Positions 8,204 through 17,118 are shown, counted from the first letter of the stretch. The stretch: DNA of 44,445 nt from JAFGWO01 sp965603295 (GCA_965603295.1 CBFDCL010000006.1:1-44445); one strand, 5' to 3'. Notes: generated by a model not told the origin, from the sequence alone. Made by a program: numbers and translations.

Positions 8204-9155
8204 GGAGGAACCCGTCGCCGTAGAGGTCAGGGAATTAACGAAGCGGTTCGGGTCTTTTACCGCTGTGGAGGGTGTCAGTTTCACCGTGGGGAAAGGCGAA
8301 GTGTTCGGGTTCCTGGGACCCAACGGTGCGGGCAAGTCTACCACTATCCGTATGCTCTGCGGCCTCCTGAATCCCAGCTCCGGTTCAGCCAGGGTTCTCG
8401 GACATGACGCCGCCCGCCATCCCCGCAGGCTCCGGGCCGAGATCGGCTATATGAGCCAGAGGTTCTCTCTTTACAATGATCTCACCGTAGAAGAGAACAT
8501 CGGTCTTTTTGCGGGGATCTACGGCCTGTCCGGTTCCCGCCTGCGGGAAAGAAAGGATTGGGCACTGGACGCCTCCGGCCTCGCGGAGAGGAAGGCAACC
8601 AAAACAAGCGCCCTCTCCGGCGGCCACAAACAACGTCTGGCCCTGGCCTGCTCCCTCATTCACGAACCGCGCCTCCTGTTCCTCGACGAGCCCACATCAG
8701 GGGTGGACCCGGTGACCCGCCGGAACTTCTGGAACGTTATCAGGGAGCTTTCCGGGAAGGGCGTCACCATCATCGTGACCACCCATTACATGGATGAAGC
8801 CGAACACTGCGATCGCCTCGCCCTTATCTACCGGGGGAGACTCGTCGCCCTGGACACCCCACAGACCCTCCGGGCGACGGGATTGACCGGGGAGATCCTT
8901 CGCATCGAAGCCTCCCCCGTGATGGACGCCCTGCTCCTTCTCGAAGAAACTTCCCGCTGCCGGGAGTGCTCCCTTTTCGGAAGCGCCATCCACGCCTACG
9001 TAGACTCGGCCCGGGATGCGAAGCCCGTAATCCGGCGCATCCTGCAGGAGGGCGGCATCACGGTTCATTCCATCCGTCCGACCGCCCCTTCCCTGGAGGA
9101 CATCTTCATCTCCCTCATCGAGGATGAGGACAGGAAGGAGGCCCAAGCCCGATGA
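8193..9155 (+). CDS. ABC exporter ATP-binding protein 2
   Basis: A 320-residue ABC-2-type ATPase with all canonical motifs: Walker A GPNGAGKST at 42-50, Q-loop region YMSQRFSLYNDLTV, signature LSGGHKQ from 141, Walker B LLFLDE and switch-loop His198 in TTHYMDEAE. About 90 residues of C-terminal accessory domain follow the nucleotide-binding domain. Together with the preceding protein it corresponds to the two halves of the single fused YbhF-type ATPase. ATG at 8193 follows GGGAGA and lies inside the end of the upstream gene; the open frame extends further upstream but only as a shadow. It overlaps the first permease gene by 4 bp (ATGA). Confidence 0.93.
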   Translation: MPVREEPVAVEVRELTKRFGSFTAVEGVSFTVGKGEVFGFLGPNGAGKSTTIRMLCGLLNPSSGSARVLGHDAARHPRRLRAEIGYMSQRFSLYNDLTVEENIGLFAGIYGLSGSRLRERKDWALDASGLAERKATKTSALSGGHKQRLALACSLIHEPRLLFLDEPTSGVDPVTRRNFWNVIRELSGKGVTIIVTTHYMDEAEHCDRLALIYRGRLVALDTPQTLRATGLTGEILRIEASPVMDALLLLEETSRCRECSLFGSAIHAYVDSARDAKPVIRRILQEGGITVHSIRPTAPSLEDIFISLIEDEDRKEAQAR

Positions 9156-10273
9156 GGGTATCTCTCTCCCTCCTGAGGGTCAGGGCCGTCGCGGCCAAGG
9201 AGATCATCCAGATCAAGCGGGATCCCCGCAGCCTCGCCCTGGCGTTCATTCTTCCGGTTGTCCTCATGGTCCTGTTCGGGTCGGCCCTTTCCCTGGACCT
9301 TGATCGTGTCACCGTGGCCGTTCTGGACCGGGACCATACACCCCAGAGCAGGGAGCTCACGGCCGCTTTTTCGGGCACCCGTTATTTCAGCATCGTCGCC
9401 GAGGTGGACCGGGAGGGGGAACTCGACCGTCTCATTGACCAGGGCATCGCCCTGATGGCCCTGGTGGTCAATCCCGGTTTCGGGGAGAAAGTGTCCACCG
9501 GGAGACCCGCCCGGGTTCAGGTGGTCGCCGACGGAAGCGATTCTCTGACCGCCCAGATCGCCCTCGGGTATAGCAAGGCCCTCATCAGCGGGTATAACCC
9601 GGGCGGGGTCGATGGGGCGGTTTCCCCCCCAACCGATGCCCGCATCAGGGTCTGGTACAACCCCGACTTGAAATCCAGCGTCTTTACCGTTTCGGGCCTC
9701 ATCGCGCTGATCATGGTCATCATCGGGGCCGTTCTGACCTCCCTCACCCTGGCGAGGGAGTGGGAGCGGGGAACCATGGAACAGCTCATCACCACCCCGG
9801 TCCGGACACCGGAGATCCTCCTCGGCAAGTTCCTGCCCTATTTCGTCATCGGCCTTATGGACCTGGTAGCGGGAGTATTCCTCGCCGTCATCGTTTTTCA
9901 TGTGCCGATGAGGGGGAGTCTTCTCCTCCTGATCCTCCTTTCCGCCCTTTTCCTGGCCGGCGCCCTCGGTCAGGGCCTTCTCATCTCCGCCTTCGCCCGG
10001 AACCAGCTTCTGGCCAATCAGCTGGCCATTATCACCTCTTTCCTGCCCGCTTTTCTGCTTTCCGGTTTCTTCGCGCCTATCACCAATATGCCGGCGGGGA
10101 TCCAGGCCCTGACGTTCCTCATCCCCGCCCGGTACGGCATGACGATCTGCCGGGGGATCATGCTCAAGGGGGTGGGACTGTTCGTTCTATGGCCCCAGGC
10201 GCTGTTCCTCGGGCTCTACGGCGTTGTCATCACCCTCCTGACGATGAAGGTCTTCAAAAGGAAGCTGGCCTGA
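9152..10273 (+). CDS. ABC-2 type permease 1 (YbhS/YbhR-like)
   Basis: A 373-residue inner-membrane permease. One N-terminal helix (about 27-48) is followed by a large periplasmic domain of about 120 residues, then five helices from about 180 to the C-terminus. The region between them carries EWERGTMEQLITTPV, the coupling segment typical of ABC-2 permeases, and FLLSGFFAPITNMP before the last helices. It should form a heterodimer with the next gene product and use the two upstream ATPases. Start ATG 9152 overlaps the upstream stop (ATGA); the next gene starts 1 bp after this stop. Confidence 0.92.
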   Translation: MRVSLSLLRVRAVAAKEIIQIKRDPRSLALAFILPVVLMVLFGSALSLDLDRVTVAVLDRDHTPQSRELTAAFSGTRYFSIVAEVDREGELDRLIDQGIALMALVVNPGFGEKVSTGRPARVQVVADGSDSLTAQIALGYSKALISGYNPGGVDGAVSPPTDARIRVWYNPDLKSSVFTVSGLIALIMVIIGAVLTSLTLAREWERGTMEQLITTPVRTPEILLGKFLPYFVIGLMDLVAGVFLAVIVFHVPMRGSLLLLILLSALFLAGALGQGLLISAFARNQLLANQLAIITSFLPAFLLSGFFAPITNMPAGIQALTFLIPARYGMTICRGIMLKGVGLFVLWPQALFLGLYGVVITLLTMKVFKRKLA

Positions 10274-10274
10274 C

Positions 10275-11387
10275 ATGCTACGGCGCATCCGTCATGTTGT
10301 GATGAAGGAGTTTATCCACGTCCTTCGGGACCGGCGGCTACGGGCGGTGCTCATCTTCCCGCCCATCTTCCAGCTCCTTGTGCTCGGATACGCCATCGAC
10401 ATGGATGTCAATTTCGCCTCCCTTGCGGTGCTGGACCAGGACCGGACTCCCCTTTCCAGAAGCCTGCAGTCCTCCATCACCGCCACCGGAGAAATGGTTG
10501 TCACTCACCAAGTCACACAGGCTGGAGAGGGCGCCGCTCTTCTCGATGCCGGAAAAGTCAACGCATACATCGAGATTCCTTCCGGGTTCCAGAGGGATTA
10601 CCACCGGGGACAGACCCCGGCTTTTCAGATCATCCTCGACGGCACCGATTCCACGTTCGCGGGTCTCCTGGCCCAGAGACTTTCCGGGACAGCCGGTCTC
10701 TTCAACGCAGGCCTGATGCGGGGGCAGGGAAAAGGGATGCCGCCTCTGGTCTCGGTGGAGGAGCGCGGCTGGTTCAACACGAACCTCGTTTCCCGCAATT
10801 TCTTCGTGCCGGGCATCATCGCCCTCATCGTCATGGTTATCACTCTCATGCTCACCGCCATGGCCGTGGTCCGGGAACGGGAAACGGGCACCCTGGAGCA
10901 GATCCTGGTCTCCCCCATTCGCCCCATCGAGCTGCTCCTGGGGAAAACCATTCCCTTTGCCATCATTGCCTTTGTGGAGGTCGCCCTGATCACCGCTGCT
11001 GCCCTGCTTGTCTTCCGGGTCCCACTCAGGGGCAGCCTTACCCTTCTGTTCGCCTCGACGGCACTTTACCTCCTCTCCACCCTCGGGGTGGGACTTCTCA
11101 TCTCCTCCGTATCGCGCACTCAGCAGCAGGCCATGATGGCCACCTTTCTGTTTCTGCTCCCGGCGGTCCTCCTTTCGGGTTTCGCCTTTCCCATCTACAA
11201 CATGCCCCTCGCCGTGCAGACCATGACATGGCTGGACCCTCTTCGCTTCTACCTGGTTATCGTCCGGGGGATCTTCCTGAAGGGGGTGGGTTTCGAAGTC
11301 CTGTGGCCCCAGATGGCATCTCTTTTCGCCCTCGGTATCCTTTTCTTCGGCCTTGGGGTGGTTGGGTTCAGGAGGACCATCGAATAG
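10275..11387 (+). CDS. ABC-2 type permease 2 (YbhR-like)
   Basis: A 370-residue paralogue of the preceding permease with the same layout: an N-terminal helix, a periplasmic domain, and five further helices from about residue 177. The coupling segment VRERETGTLEQILVSPI and the late FLLPAVLLSGFAFPIYNMP correspond to those of its partner. It is the last gene of the five-gene exporter operon; the cargo is not deducible, though adaptors and permeases of this type commonly move drugs, cations or lipids. The start ATG is immediately after the upstream stop, implying translational coupling. Word repeats begin directly after its stop codon. Confidence 0.92.
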   Translation: MLRRIRHVVMKEFIHVLRDRRLRAVLIFPPIFQLLVLGYAIDMDVNFASLAVLDQDRTPLSRSLQSSITATGEMVVTHQVTQAGEGAALLDAGKVNAYIEIPSGFQRDYHRGQTPAFQIILDGTDSTFAGLLAQRLSGTAGLFNAGLMRGQGKGMPPLVSVEERGWFNTNLVSRNFFVPGIIALIVMVITLMLTAMAVVRERETGTLEQILVSPIRPIELLLGKTIPFAIIAFVEVALITAAALLVFRVPLRGSLTLLFASTALYLLSTLGVGLLISSVSRTQQQAMMATFLFLLPAVLLSGFAFPIYNMPLAVQTMTWLDPLRFYLVIVRGIFLKGVGFEVLWPQMASLFALGILFFGLGVVGFRRTIE

Positions 11388-11520
11388 AAGTTTGAGGGTT
11401 TGAAAGTTTGAGGGTTTGAAAGTTGCAGTTTGAGGTTTGAAGTTGTGATTAGTGATTAGAAACTGGTGATCAGTGATCTGCTGTAGTGCTGATCACCATT
11501 CACTGTTCACTGATCACCGG
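11388..11520. repeat. Tandem 7-bp word cluster after the exporter operon
   Basis: AGTTTGAGGGTTTGAA-type heptamers from 11390 to 11446 switch to GTGATTAGTGATTAG and GTGATCA words up to 11480, and then to CATTCACTGTTCACTGATCA. It begins 3 bp past the stop codon of the last permease gene. Confidence 0.75.
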
Positions 11521-11577
11521 TTCCCTTTGGGCTTTGGGCCTTGGACTTTTTTTCCTTCCCTTTGCCATGCTAAACAG

Positions 11578-11586
11578 GGTTCCGGA
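11578..11586 (+). promoter_or_regulatory. Possible extended -10 promoter of the EamA gene
   Basis: TGCTAAACA lies 37 nt upstream of the start at 11623. It shares TGCTA with other promoter candidates in the window. The -10 hexamer TAAACA is a moderate match and no good -35 is present. Confidence 0.3.
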
Positions 11587-11622
11587 AGCACGGGCAGAAA
11601 GCGGGAGAATCGGGGAGGACCA

Positions 11623-12462
11623 TTGAAACGCGAACAGGCCGTAATTCTGCTGATCGGGGCGGCGCTGTGCTTCAGCCTCGGCGGTGTTCTCATCAAGTGG
11701 GTGGATTGGAACCCCATAGCCATTGCGGGCGCCCGCAGCGGAATCGCGGCGGTCCTGGTCTATTTCGCTTTTCCCCGCATGCGGATCACCTGGTCCTTCT
11801 ACCAACTGGCTGGTGCCGGAGCCTACACGGCCAATATGCTTTGCTTCGTCGTGGCCAACAAGATGACCACAGCCGCCAACGCGGTGGTGCTCCAGTACTC
11901 CGCCCCGGCATGGGTTGCCCTTTTCAGCGCATGGTTTCTCAGGGAAAGGATCCGGCGGTCCGACTGGCTGGCCATCACCCTGGTGACCGGAGGCATCTTC
12001 CTTTTCTTCATGGACAAGTTGACCTTTACCGGGTTCTGGGGCAACCTCTGGGCCGTCGCGAGCGGGTTTTCTTACGCCTGGGTCTTCCTTTTTTTTCGAC
12101 GCCAGAAAGAGGACGACCCCTATGGATCCCTCTTTCTCGGCAACGCGCTCACCGGTCTTATCTGCATCCCGTTCATGTTCCAGGGGATGCCGGGGCCGCA
12201 GGGGATTCTGGGGCTTCTTCTTCTCGGGGTGGTCCAGATCGGGGTGGCCTACTCCCTATATTCCATCGCTATCCGGCACGTCACCGCTCTTGACGCCTCC
12301 ATCATTCTCCTTCTGGAACCGCTGCTCAACCCAGTTTGGACCTTTTTTGTACTGGGAGAGGTGCCCGGATCATGGGCAATCCTAGGGGCTCTCATCATAC
12401 TCGGCGCCATCACCCTCCAGACGGCCCTTCCCTATGTGCGGGAGAAAAAAGAATCAGGATAA
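11623..12462 (+). CDS. EamA/DMT superfamily transporter
   Basis: A 279-residue inner-membrane protein with about ten hydrophobic helices in two repeated EamA units (roughly 1-135 and 145-275). Typical family features are visible: a first helix with Gly and Ser (GAALCFSLGGVLIKW), ALQYSAP-like LQYSAPAWVALF closing the first unit, and LLEPLLNPVWTFFVLGE closing the second. The substrate of such metabolite exporters cannot be read from sequence. TTG at 11623 is chosen because GGGGAGG ends 4 nt before it; the open frame continues 50 codons upstream, through the repeat cluster, without a credible start. It stands alone between a repeat cluster and a convergent gene. Confidence 0.88.
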   Translation: MKREQAVILLIGAALCFSLGGVLIKWVDWNPIAIAGARSGIAAVLVYFAFPRMRITWSFYQLAGAGAYTANMLCFVVANKMTTAANAVVLQYSAPAWVALFSAWFLRERIRRSDWLAITLVTGGIFLFFMDKLTFTGFWGNLWAVASGFSYAWVFLFFRRQKEDDPYGSLFLGNALTGLICIPFMFQGMPGPQGILGLLLLGVVQIGVAYSLYSIAIRHVTALDASIILLLEPLLNPVWTFFVLGEVPGSWAILGALIILGAITLQTALPYVREKKESG

Positions 12463-12468
12463 AAACTG

Positions 12469-12497
12469 TAAATTCCAAATTTCAGATTTCAAATTTA
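12469..12497. repeat. Short AAATTTCAG-type word repeat
   Basis: AAATTCCAAATTTCAGATTT is a tandem 7-8 bp word array between two convergent stop codons. No terminator is visible here. Confidence 0.55.
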
Positions 12498-13064
12498 TTT
12501 TTTCAGCTTCGTAAACTTACTTCCCTCCAATGTCAGATTATACATCAGGCCCTTCTGGCCGAAGACAAAAGCCACGATAGGCTCCTTGACGTTGGTACTA
12601 TCGATGGACCCTCCCGCGCCCACCTTGATGAGGGCAACGGAACCGTCCACCCCGACCTCCCAGCCCTCACTTTTTTGGAATTTCGACAGGGAGCTGCCCG
12701 TCAGGAAGACGATGAGGATACTCTTTTTCTGAACCCCCAACTGGAGACCGATGGAGGCCGAGGCGGTACTGTAGTATGCAACCGTTTTCCCCCCGATGCG
12801 CAAAGCACCCTCACCGTATTCCCCCCCGATCCCCAACCCGGCTTTCACGACCTTCGGGAACACAAGGTACCCCTTTGCGCTCCCCAGGAATTCTTCGGCT
12901 CCCTTGACCTCTTCTCTGAACTGCTCGAGGGCCACTTTTACACTGACATCGATCTCCCTGGCATCGGCCGCGTAAACCCGTTCCCCGCAAAACCCTGTGC
13001 CCAGGTAAAACATCACGCAAAAAACACACGTTAAGGACCATTTTAATCTTGATGAAAACAACAT
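12495..13064 (-). CDS. SYLF/YSC84-domain lipid-binding protein, exported
   Basis: A 189-residue protein with an N-terminal hydrophobic signal (about residues 9-25, followed by VYAADA, a plausible cleavage site). The SYLF core then runs to the C-terminus: AKGYLVFPKVVKAGLGIGGEYGEG, SASIGLQLGVQKKSILIVFL and the Gly-rich VGVDGSVALIKVGAGG. SYLF proteins bind phosphoinositides in eukaryotes; bacterial members are periplasmic and of uncertain role. Its ribosome binding site, GGAGGTGATTCG before ATG, is close to a perfect complement of the 16S rRNA tail. It has its own promoter at 13097-13125 and is divergent from the purine permease. Confidence 0.9.
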   Translation of the reverse strand: MLFSSRLKWSLTCVFCVMFYLGTGFCGERVYAADAREIDVSVKVALEQFREEVKGAEEFLGSAKGYLVFPKVVKAGLGIGGEYGEGALRIGGKTVAYYSTASASIGLQLGVQKKSILIVFLTGSSLSKFQKSEGWEVGVDGSVALIKVGAGGSIDSTNVKEPIVAFVFGQKGLMYNLTLEGSKFTKLKK

Positions 13065-13096
13065 CGAATCACCTCCGTGTTCCCGGTTTTTATTTC

Positions 13097-13125
13097 ATTT
13101 TACATGACTTCGGCTCCGGTTTCAC
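13097..13125 (-). promoter_or_regulatory. Sigma-70 promoter of the SYLF gene
   Basis: On the minus strand GTGAAA, a 17-bp spacer and TAAAAT read toward the gene starting at 13064. The predicted leader is about 25 nt and contains the strong SD. Confidence 0.5.
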
Positions 13126-13205
13126 CTCACTGATTGCACTCGGCTCTCCAGTTGTGTTAAACAGGTTTCAGGGCAAACCTTTCACCTGATTGAAAGGAGG
13201 GGAAA

Positions 13206-14495
13206 ATGCTGGAAAGCTTGTTCAAGCTGTCCGAACGCCAGACCAATGTGCGCACCGAGTTCATCGCCGGGTTCACGACCTTCCTCACTGCGGCCTACAT
13301 CGTGTTCGTCAACCCAAACATCCTGTCCGCCACGGGGATGGACAAGGGAGCTTTGATTACCGTGACCTGCATCGTCGCGGGGGTCTCCTCCATTCTCATG
13401 GGCCTGTGGGCCAACGCGCCCATCATGATGGCTCCCGGAATGGGGCTCAACGCCTTTTTCGCGTTCAGCCTGGTCCTGGGAAGCGGAGGCAAGGTCTCCT
13501 GGCAGGAGGCTTTGGGGGTGGTCTTCATCTCGGGTGTCATCTTCGTCATCCTCACTTTTCTGGGAATCCGGGAGAGGATCGTCAAGGCTATTCCGCCATC
13601 CATCCGCATCGCCACTTCTGTGGGGATCGGGTTGTTCATCGCCTTTATCGGGATGCAGGGGCTCGGGCTGATCGTCAAAAACGACGCCACCCTTGTGGGC
13701 CTCGGATCCCTGAGCAAGACGGTTCTTCTCGGGCTCCTGGGTCTTTTGCTCATCGTTATCCTTGAGATCCGGAAGATAAAGGGATCCATCCTCATCGGGA
13801 TCCTGGCGACCGCCCTGGTGGGCATGATCTTCGGTTTCTCCCCTTTCCCCTCCGGCGTGGTATCAACGCCTCCCAGCATCGCCCCCGTGGCCTTCAAACT
13901 GGATATCGTGGGTGCGTTAAAAGTGTCCCTCTGGGCCAGCATCTTTTCCTTCATGTTCGTCGACCTGTTCGACAGTCTGGGCACCCTCCTGGCTGTGTGC
14001 CGGGAAGCGGGCCTGGAAAAGGACGGGGACATCCATGACCTTCCGAAAATGCTCTCCGCCGACGCTACCGCCACCGTTTTCGGAGCCCTGATGGGAACCA
14101 GCACCACGACCTCATATATTGAATCGGCCGCCGGTGTGGCCGAAGGGGGCCGAACGGGGATGACTGCCGTTACAACGGGCGCTCTTTTCATCCTTGCCGC
14201 TCTTTTCACCCCGGTGATCGGGGCGGTCCAGGCCTACGCGACGGCCCCGGCTCTTATCGTTGTAGGCATTTTCATGATGAGGGGGATCGGGCAGATCAAC
14301 TTTTACGATTTTGAAGAAGGGGTCCCCGCGTTCCTGACCCTGATCCTCATGCCGCTGACCTACTCCATTGCCCAGGGCTTGGTGTTCGGGTTCATCACCT
14401 ACGCTCTTATCAAGATCCTGGTAGGGAAAATCAAAGAAGTGGATCCCGTTCTTATGATCATCGCCGCCCTGTGCCTGGTGAGCCTTCTGGTTTAA
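13206..14495 (+). CDS. NCS2-family purine permease (AzgA-like)
   Basis: A 429-residue inner-membrane transporter of the adenine/guanine/hypoxanthine branch of the NCS2 family. The opening RTEFIAGFTTFLTAAYIVFV and APGMGLNAFFAFSLVLG are typical of AzgA-like proteins; the MFVDLFDSLGTL segment and SATATVFGALMGTSTTTSYIESAAG match the conserved substrate-binding region near helices 8 and 10. Length is normal for the family. SD AAAGGAGGGG precedes ATG. I looked for a purine riboswitch in the 140 bp upstream and found none. A perfect palindromic terminator follows after a short word-repeat tract. The role is most likely nucleobase salvage. Confidence 0.92.
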   Translation: MLESLFKLSERQTNVRTEFIAGFTTFLTAAYIVFVNPNILSATGMDKGALITVTCIVAGVSSILMGLWANAPIMMAPGMGLNAFFAFSLVLGSGGKVSWQEALGVVFISGVIFVILTFLGIRERIVKAIPPSIRIATSVGIGLFIAFIGMQGLGLIVKNDATLVGLGSLSKTVLLGLLGLLLIVILEIRKIKGSILIGILATALVGMIFGFSPFPSGVVSTPPSIAPVAFKLDIVGALKVSLWASIFSFMFVDLFDSLGTLLAVCREAGLEKDGDIHDLPKMLSADATATVFGALMGTSTTTSYIESAAGVAEGGRTGMTAVTTGALFILAALFTPVIGAVQAYATAPALIVVGIFMMRGIGQINFYDFEEGVPAFLTLILMPLTYSIAQGLVFGFITYALIKILVGKIKEVDPVLMIIAALCLVSLLV

Positions 14496-14582
14496 TATGG
14501 ATGAGAAGGGGGAAATTAAGAGGTGGAAGGTTGAAAGGAAAAGAGTGAGAAGCAAGTGGTGAAATGACCGTTCACCGTTCAC

Positions 14583-14620
14583 CAATAAAAAAGAGCCCCC
14601 CGGGGGGCTCTTTTTTATTG
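14583..14620. terminator. Perfect 38-bp palindromic bidirectional terminator
   Basis: CAATAAAAAAGAGCCCCCC is followed immediately by its exact complement, giving a 19-bp stem with a central GC block and A/T runs on both sides. It ends the purine permease (+) and the barrel protein gene (-), which converge on it. Confidence 0.93.
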
Positions 14621-14634
14621 AAAACCGTACAGAT

Positions 14635-15165
14635 TTAGAAATAATATCCGTACATCAGGGAAAAATTCAGGGACGAAGCGTCCAGGCTCCCGGTGTCACT
14701 CTTCCAATAGGCCCCTTTTATCTGGAATCGTCCCGAGATCTTGTCCGAGGCAAAGTCCTCGACTCCCAACCCCGTATAAAACCCCGTTGCAGTATCAAAC
14801 CTGGTGCTCCCAATTTTCATGTCATAGAACCCTGCCCCGCCGAACCACTCGGGTCGGAGTCTGGAGTTCTTCTTGCCGAGAGGGAACCTCGGGCCTACTT
14901 CAATCCAACTGAAATCGGAATCATCCCCCGAGCCACTCTCCCTTGTGTTCCTGAGTCCAACGCCTACATCAAAGGGGACCCCCAGAAAAGACGGCAATCC
15001 GATGAGGATGGCAACGCCCGGTCCGGAGGGGAGATCGTAGTATTTCCCCAGATCAGCTCCGAAACTCACAGTTTGAAGGCCGGCATGGACAGACAGACCC
15101 TCACCGTGAGCCTGAACAACCGGGAAGACTAACAACAATGCTACAATAAAAATAGTCGCACGCAT
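14635..15165 (-). CDS. Small outer-membrane beta-barrel protein
   Basis: A 176-residue secreted protein. Residues 1-20 form a signal peptide (hydrophobic core IFIVALLLVFPVV, then QAHG). The mature part shows alternating polar/hydrophobic strands, Gly- and aromatic-rich turns, and ends in GYYF with a terminal Phe, the usual signature for assembly by the BAM complex. It is short, about the size of an 8-stranded barrel. I do not recognise a specific family. ATG at 15165 is chosen over an in-frame TTG at 15180 because CAGGAG lies 6 nt before it. The gene converges on the terminator at 14583. Confidence 0.78.
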   Translation of the reverse strand: MRATIFIVALLLVFPVVQAHGEGLSVHAGLQTVSFGADLGKYYDLPSGPGVAILIGLPSFLGVPFDVGVGLRNTRESGSGDDSDFSWIEVGPRFPLGKKNSRLRPEWFGGAGFYDMKIGSTRFDTATGFYTGLGVEDFASDKISGRFQIKGAYWKSDTGSLDASSLNFSLMYGYYF

Positions 15166-15482
15166 AATTTTCTCCTGCAAAGTAAAATTTCATCCATCAG
15201 AACTTTCTATTCTATTAATTCTACCAAAACTGACGAACGGAAAAAAGGGGAAATTTTCCGGTGATTAATGAATGATCTCAAATCTCAATTCTCAAAGATT
15301 GACAATCGCATTAAACCACAAATCGCAACCTTAAACTTCAAAGAATATTCCAACGTCAAACGTCCAATGTCCAACGTGCTTTTCCCGCAACTTCAAACTT
15401 CAAACCGCAAACCTCAAACTTTTTTCTCAATTTTCAATCCTCAATCCTCCCCGTTCCCTCGATCTAATGCTATATTCTTCCC
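15166..15482. repeat. Intergenic region filled with 7-8 bp word repeats
   Basis: No gene. From 15272, CTCAAATCTCAATTCTCAAA runs into AACCTTAAACTTCAAA, then CCAACGTCAAACGTCCAATG (15350-15376), then AACTTCAAACTTCAAACC (15390-15420) and TTTTCAATCCTCAATCC. An extended -10 ends the region. Confidence 0.7.
15468..15476 (+). promoter_or_regulatory. Extended -10 promoter, leaderless start of cardiolipin synthase
   Basis: TGCTATATT ends 6 nt before the GTG start codon at 15483. No ribosome binding site lies between, so the mRNA would begin at or within a base or two of the start codon. Confidence 0.5.
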
Positions 15483-16913
15483 GTGCACCTGATTCTCCTT
15501 CTGGTCATTGTTTTTTCGATCCTGATCTCCGCTGTCGCGGCGGGGCATGCCCTGTTGCGGAAAAGGGACCCGAGGGGGGCCGCGCTCTGGCTGATCATCA
15601 GCATCCTTGTTCCTTTTCTGGGTCCCCTGGCCTACTGGGTCCTCGGGATCAACCGGTTGGAACGTCGAAGCGCCTTCCGCTCCAGGATGCGGGCCCACAG
15701 GGAGGCCCTCATGCCGCAGCCCGTCCGCCAGGCCGTTTTACCTCCATGCATCCCTTCCGGAATAATCGCTCTTTCCGGCATCTCGAAAAAGGTGACGGGC
15801 CAACCTCTTACCACCGGCAATCGGATCGATCCCCTTTACGAAGGGAACCAGGTTTTCCCCGCGATGCTCGCCGCCATCGATACCGCCCGCCACTCCATCA
15901 ACATGAGCACCTATATCCTGGGGAAGGATACCGTCGGTAAACGAACTATAAATGCCCTTTGTGCTGCGGCAGAAAGGGGGGTCCAGGTGAGGGTTCTCGT
16001 GGATGGAGTGGGCACCAGCCGGTCGGCCATCGCCATGGCCCGGAAGTTAAAGGGGTCCGGCGCTGACCTCGCCGTCTTCCATCCCCTTTTCGGGCTCCCC
16101 ATGCGCAGGCCGAGCGTCAACATGAGAAATCACCGGAAAATCCTTACCATCGACGGGGAAATCGGTTTTACGGGTGGCATTAACATCACCAGCCGTCACT
16201 TTTTCAGCCGGTGGAGGAAAAAGCCCCCTGTCAGAGACGTTCACTTCCGCATCGAAGGTCCCGTCCTCCAATGGATCCAGGAGGTATTCTCCCTTGACTG
16301 GCAAGCGTCAAGGGGAGAGGTCCTGGAAGGGGAAAATTTTTTCCCGGAGCCAGGTTTCCCGGGTACGGATCTCATCCGGGCGATTCCCAGCGGGCCCGAT
16401 GAGCACCTGGAACACATCTACGAGATCATCCTGGGAGCCCTAAGGTCTGCACAGTGCAACGTGCTCATCATGACCCCCTATTTTATACCTGACCGGGCGA
16501 TTCTTCACGCTCTCCGGAGCACCGTCCTTGCCGGCGTGTCGGTAACCATTTACCTCCCCGAAAAGAGCGACCACCCCCTTGTCCAGGGGGCATCCACCGC
16601 TTACCTGCCTGAGCTCATGGAGGCCGGCGTACGGGTTGTCCTTGTCCCCCCGCCCTTTGTTCACAGCAAGGTCATGGTGGTGGACGACGCATGGTCCCTT
16701 ATCGGATCAGCCAACCTCGATCCCCGGAGCTTTCGGTTAAATTTCGAGTTCGATCTGGAGGTCTATTCCACGGCTCTGGCCGAGGAGTTGACCCTCTACA
16801 CGCTGGACATGGCCTCTGGCGGCACAGTTCTTCAACCGGGTATCCTTGAGTCCCGTCCTCTTACGACGCGTCTTCTGGAAGGGGCGGTGAAGATATTTTC
16901 GCCCTACCTATAA
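15483..16913 (+). CDS. cls: Cardiolipin synthase (phospholipase D family)
   Basis: A 476-residue membrane enzyme that would join two phosphatidylglycerols, or use a related donor, to make cardiolipin. Two N-terminal helices (about 3-22 and 35-55, the second ending in PLAYWVLG) are followed by two PLD catalytic motifs: NHRKILTIDGEIGFTGG in the first half and HSKVMVVDDAWSLIGSANLD in the second. Each supplies the HxK(x)4D-type His, Lys and Asp. Length and layout match bacterial ClsA-type enzymes. The start is GTG at 15483. It has no SD but sits 6 nt after an extended -10, so the mRNA is probably leaderless. Word repeats begin just after the stop. Confidence 0.93.
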   Translation: MHLILLLVIVFSILISAVAAGHALLRKRDPRGAALWLIISILVPFLGPLAYWVLGINRLERRSAFRSRMRAHREALMPQPVRQAVLPPCIPSGIIALSGISKKVTGQPLTTGNRIDPLYEGNQVFPAMLAAIDTARHSINMSTYILGKDTVGKRTINALCAAAERGVQVRVLVDGVGTSRSAIAMARKLKGSGADLAVFHPLFGLPMRRPSVNMRNHRKILTIDGEIGFTGGINITSRHFFSRWRKKPPVRDVHFRIEGPVLQWIQEVFSLDWQASRGEVLEGENFFPEPGFPGTDLIRAIPSGPDEHLEHIYEIILGALRSAQCNVLIMTPYFIPDRAILHALRSTVLAGVSVTIYLPEKSDHPLVQGASTAYLPELMEAGVRVVLVPPPFVHSKVMVVDDAWSLIGSANLDPRSFRLNFEFDLEVYSTALAEELTLYTLDMASGGTVLQPGILESRPLTTRLLEGAVKIFSPYL

Positions 16914-17080
16914 TTCAGTCCAGAGTTCAGAGTCCAGAGGGGGGAATCCACGTTGGACGTTAAACGTTGAACGTTTAATGTGATTTAAACCTCAAACTTC
17001 AAACCTAAGGGAACAGTCCAACGTCCAACGTCAAATGTTCAACGCGCTTTTCCCGTAACCTCAAACTTTCAAACTTAGGT
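16914..17080. repeat. Tandem 7-bp word cluster
   Basis: CAGTCCAGAGTTCAGAGTCC (16918-16937) is followed by ACGTTGGACGTTAAACGTTG (16951-16970), CCTCAAACTTCAAACC (16989-17004), AGTCCAACGTCCAACGTC (17014-17031) and CCTCAAACTTTCAAACTT (17059-17076). It ends at the promoter of the RND operon. Confidence 0.75.
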
Positions 17081-17089
17081 TTTCCCCAG

Positions 17090-17118
17090 TTGCCCAAAGG
17101 GATATTGGACGCTATGAT
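17090..17118 (+). promoter_or_regulatory. Sigma-70 promoter of the RND efflux operon
   Basis: TTGCCC, a 17-bp spacer and TATGAT lead to the adaptor gene at 17193. The predicted leader is about 68 nt. The bases before the -10 read CGC, close to the TGC seen at other promoters here. Confidence 0.6.

Noticed and set aside
11473..11622. Fifty-codon N-terminal extension of the EamA transporter
   Set aside because: It crosses a word-repeat cluster and a candidate promoter; TTG 11623 has a strong SD and gives a normal family start.
13065..13205. Purine riboswitch before the purine permease
   Set aside because: I looked for the conserved loop sequences and three-way junction and found no match.
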